Below are positions 61,471-64,000 of a stretch of DNA of 64,000 bases, piece after piece; the first letter of the stretch is position 1; each line of letters begins with the position of its first letter. The DNA lies in the NCBI GenBank assembly GCA_014763545.1, contig JACXVD010000006.1, positions 62,001-126,000 on the forward strand. Direction: 5' to 3'. The DNA comes from Sphingomonadales bacterium. GTDB lineage: Bacteria > Pseudomonadota > Alphaproteobacteria > Sphingomonadales > Sphingomonadaceae. The position numbers and the translations under genes are program-made. The notes beneath the pieces were generated by a model. That model was not told the DNA's origin. It made no database searches and was given only the letters and a program-made list of their open reading frames with translations.

Positions 61471-64000
61471 TCAGGCCACGAGCCTCAGATTCGCCGGGCC
61501 GCGCCGTGTCGTCAGCGACACATTGGCAAGCCCTTCGATGCTTGCCAAGCGTTCCGCGAGTTCGCCATCGAGCTGAAAATCGCGCCCCAGCCGCACGATC
61601 GGTTCTTCCCCGATCCCGGTGCGCAGGCGCGCCAGCACTTCACCGCGCCCGTCGGCGCCGGTCGCCAGTTCCATCTTGAGATCGGACAGCGCCTCGACCG
61701 TCAGGATGTCGAGCTTGAGCAGCATGCGCGCCCCGGCCTTGACCTCGTTGAGCGGGCGGGCGCCGCGCACGGTAATCCGCGGCGGTTCGTCGGGGCTCGG
61801 ACTATCCAGCTCGACATTGAGCAGGATGCAGGTGCCGTCCGATGCCCAGCGCTGGAAGTTTTCGACCAGCGATTCCTCGAAACAGGCGGCGCTGAACTGG
61901 CCCGAGCTGTCGGAGAAATCGGCGCGCACGAAATCGTTGCCCTTGCGCGTCTTGCCCTTTTTCACCGCTTCGACCATCGCCGCCATCACCGCCGGCGCGC
62001 GGCCTCCCGGTGGTGCGCCGCCTTCCATCAGGCTCGCGAAGCTGCGCGCGCCATTGGCGGAAGCCACTGCGCGGAAGGCTTCGACCGGGTGGGCGGAGAA
62101 GAAGAAGCCGAAATTCTCGCGTTCGCGGTTCATCCGCTCGGCGCGCGGCCATTCGGGTACTTCCTTCAGGCGCAGGCTTTCCCGTGCATGGTCCTCGCCG
62201 CCGAACAGCCCGGCCTGCCCGCTCGCCTTCTCGCGATTGGCGGCATCGGCCACGGCCAGCAGCATGTCGGCATTTTCGAACAGCCGCGCCCGGTTCGGCT
62301 CCAGGCGGTCGAGCGCACCGGCGCAGATCAACCCTTCGAGCTGGCGGCGATTCATCGATCCGGTCGGTAGGCGCAGGAACAGGTTTTCAAGACTGTCGAA
62401 CCAGCCATGCGCCTCGCGCTCGGCAACGATCGCATCCATCGCCTTTTCGCCGACATTGCGGATACCGGCCAGCGCATAGCGCACGGCGAAGCCTTCGTCG
62501 GTGCGCTCCACGGTGAATTCGGCTTCGCTGCGGTTCATGTCGGGCGGCGCGATCTCGATCGGCCCGCCCTTGTCCGCCGGATAGCGCCGCGCATCGTCCA
62601 CGAACACCGCCAGCTTTTCCGACTGGTGCATGTCGTAACACATCGAAGCGGCGTAGAATTCATGCGGGTAATGCGCCTTCAGCCACGCGGTCTGGTAGGC
62701 AAGCAGCGCATAGGCCGCTGCGTGCGATTTGTTGAAGCCGTAGCCGGCAAACTTGTCGATCAAGTCGAACAGTTCGTTCGCCTGCCGGGGTGCAATTCCC
62801 GACACATCCTTGCAGCCATCGACGAAGCGCTGGCGCTGCGCGTCCATTTCGGCCTGCACCTTCTTGCCCATCGCGCGGCGCAGCAAGTCCGCATCGCCCA
62901 GCGAATATCCCGCAAGGATCTGCGCGGCCTGCATCACCTGTTCCTGATAGACGAAAATCCCGTAGGTCTCCGCAAGGATGCCTTCGAGCTTGGGATGCGG
63001 ATATTCGATCGGCACCTCGCCCGCCTTGCGCTTTCCGAACAGCGGGATGTTGTCCATCGGCCCCGGGCGGTAGAGCGAGACGAGCGCGATGATGTCACCG
63101 AAATTGGTCGGCTTCACCGCGGTCAGCGTGCGGCGCATCCCTTCCGATTCCAGCTGGAACACCCCCACGGTGTTGCCCGCCTTCATCAGCTCGTAGACCG
63201 AAGCATCGTCGAGCGGGAGTTGCGACAGGTCGATCTCGATCCCGCGCTTCTCCAGCAGGGTGACCGCCTTCTTGAGCACGGAGAGGGTCTTCAGCCCGAG
63301 GAAGTCGAACTTGACCAGCCCGCTGCTTTCGACATTCTTCATGTCGTATTGCGTCACCGGCATGTCCGAACGCGGATCGCGGTAGAGCGGGACGAGCTGT
63401 GCCAACGGGCGGTCGCCGATCACCACGCCGGCTGCGTGGGTCGAGCTATTGCGCGGCATGCCCTCGAGCTGGAGCGCGAGGTCGACCAGCCGCTTGACCT
63501 CGTTGTCATTGTCGTATTCGCGGCGGAAATCGGCCGCGCCATTGAGCGCGCGCGGCAGCGTCCACGGGTCGGTCGGGTGGTTGGGCACCATCTTGCACAG
63601 GCGATCGACCTGGCCATAGCTCATCTGCAGGATACGCCCGCAGTCGCGCAGCACCGCGCGCGCCTTCAGTTTGCCGAAGGTAATGATCTGCGCGACATGG
63701 TCGTGCCCGTATTTCTGCTGCACGTAGCGGATCACTTCGCCGCGCCGCGTTTCGCAGAAGTCGATATCGAAGTCGGGCATCGACACGCGTTCGGGATTGA
63801 GGAAGCGTTCGAACAGCAGCCCCAACCGGATCGGGTCGAGGTCGGTAATGGTCAAGGCCCAGGCAACCAGGCTGCCCGCGCCCGAACCGCGCCCAGGCCC
63901 CACGGGGATGTCCTGGTCCTTGGCCCATTTGATAAAGTCGGCAACGATCAGGAAGTAGCCGGGAAAGCCCATCTGGTTGATGATCCCGATCTCGAATTCG
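61471..64000 (-). CDS. dnaE: DNA polymerase III alpha subunit, N-terminus outside window
   Basis: The C-terminal 842 residues of the replicative polymerase; the PHP domain and start lie beyond 64000. The frame is open through base 63999, reading INQMGFPGYFLIV. Palm catalytic Asp pair is MPDFDIDF, with GPGRGSGAGSLVAWAL before it. Fingers and thumb are present (ESEGMRRTLTAVKP, YGFNKSHAAAYALLAY), then a helix-hairpin-helix region and an OB domain. The PDFDIDF/fingers pattern matches DnaE1 rather than the SOS polymerase DnaE2. Confidence 0.95.
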   Translation of the reverse strand, partial: EFEIGIINQMGFPGYFLIVADFIKWAKDQDIPVGPGRGSGAGSLVAWALTITDLDPIRLGLLFERFLNPERVSMPDFDIDFCETRRGEVIRYVQQKYGHDHVAQIITFGKLKARAVLRDCGRILQMSYGQVDRLCKMVPNHPTDPWTLPRALNGAADFRREYDNDNEVKRLVDLALQLEGMPRNSSTHAAGVVIGDRPLAQLVPLYRDPRSDMPVTQYDMKNVESSGLVKFDFLGLKTLSVLKKAVTLLEKRGIEIDLSQLPLDDASVYELMKAGNTVGVFQLESEGMRRTLTAVKPTNFGDIIALVSLYRPGPMDNIPLFGKRKAGEVPIEYPHPKLEGILAETYGIFVYQEQVMQAAQILAGYSLGDADLLRRAMGKKVQAEMDAQRQRFVDGCKDVSGIAPRQANELFDLIDKFAGYGFNKSHAAAYALLAYQTAWLKAHYPHEFYAASMCYDMHQSEKLAVFVDDARRYPADKGGPIEIAPPDMNRSEAEFTVERTDEGFAVRYALAGIRNVGEKAMDAIVAEREAHGWFDSLENLFLRLPTGSMNRRQLEGLICAGALDRLEPNRARLFENADMLLAVADAANREKASGQAGLFGGEDHARESLRLKEVPEWPRAERMNRERENFGFFFSAHPVEAFRAVASANGARSFASLMEGGAPPGGRAPAVMAAMVEAVKKGKTRKGNDFVRADFSDSSGQFSAACFEESLVENFQRWASDGTCILLNVELDSPSPDEPPRITVRGARPLNEVKAGARMLLKLDILTVEALSDLKMELATGADGRGEVLARLRTGIGEEPIVRLGRDFQLDGELAERLASIEGLANVSLTTRRGPANLRLVA

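Overview
The window looks like a chromosomal segment from an alphaproteobacterium of the order Sphingomonadales, most likely an Erythrobacteraceae member (Erythrobacter/Altererythrobacter-like). The grounds are high GC content, the character of the recognisable proteins, an RNase E with a large acidic insert in its S1 domain, and a full exosortase-A (XrtA/PEP-CTERM) exopolysaccharide locus of sphingomonad type. The genus is inferred from protein character and gene order; no database search was possible. I saw no transposase, phage gene, CRISPR array, tRNA or rRNA.

Layout. 1-8.4 kb is housekeeping and metabolism: thiolase tail, lipoprotein, SH3 protein, D-2-hydroxyacid dehydrogenase, Cys-cluster protein, compact M1 peptidase, nitronate monooxygenase-like enzyme, methyltransferase, prfB and a periplasmic peroxiredoxin. 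8.4-16.9 kb holds envelope and RNA genes: mrcA, a cell-wall amidase, rne behind a 454-bp leader, a Cys-paired Sel1-repeat protein and a methyltransferase. 16.9-22.1 kb is a first glycan cluster: MobA-like nucleotidyltransferase, flippase, glycerophosphotransferase-like protein, GT4 and HAD-IB phosphatase. 22.2-25.9 kb carries an SDR and sdhB-thioesterase-zapE.

25.9-45.5 kb is the most interesting part. A gene encoding an RpfF-type DSF synthase lies directly downstream of a ten-gene XrtA operon running on the minus strand from 39.7 to 27.0 kb: export lipoprotein, chain-length regulator, tyrosine autokinase, outer-membrane protein, ATPase, deacetylase, FemAB protein, glycosyltransferase, exosortase and amidotransferase. 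Next to it are a decarboxylase/acyl-ligase pair (minus strand) and a divergent block of acyltransferase, acyl carrier protein and two paired hydrolases. Together they look like a machine that makes, decorates and exports an exopolysaccharide and sorts PEP-CTERM proteins. No PEP-CTERM substrate, initiating sugar transferase or PrsK/PrsR regulator is in the window.

45.5-64 kb returns to core functions: a tightly overlapped ilvD-lipoprotein-nnrD-RNA methyltransferase operon, a CoA-transferase, ispE with a 12-bp tandem repeat, a cluster of hairpins, ETF-ubiquinone oxidoreductase, a degenerate uracil-DNA-glycosylase-like gene, a lytic transglycosylase, moaB, a radical SAM pseudogene behind a LexA-box-like sequence, an acyl-CoA ligase and most of dnaE (cut by the window edge).
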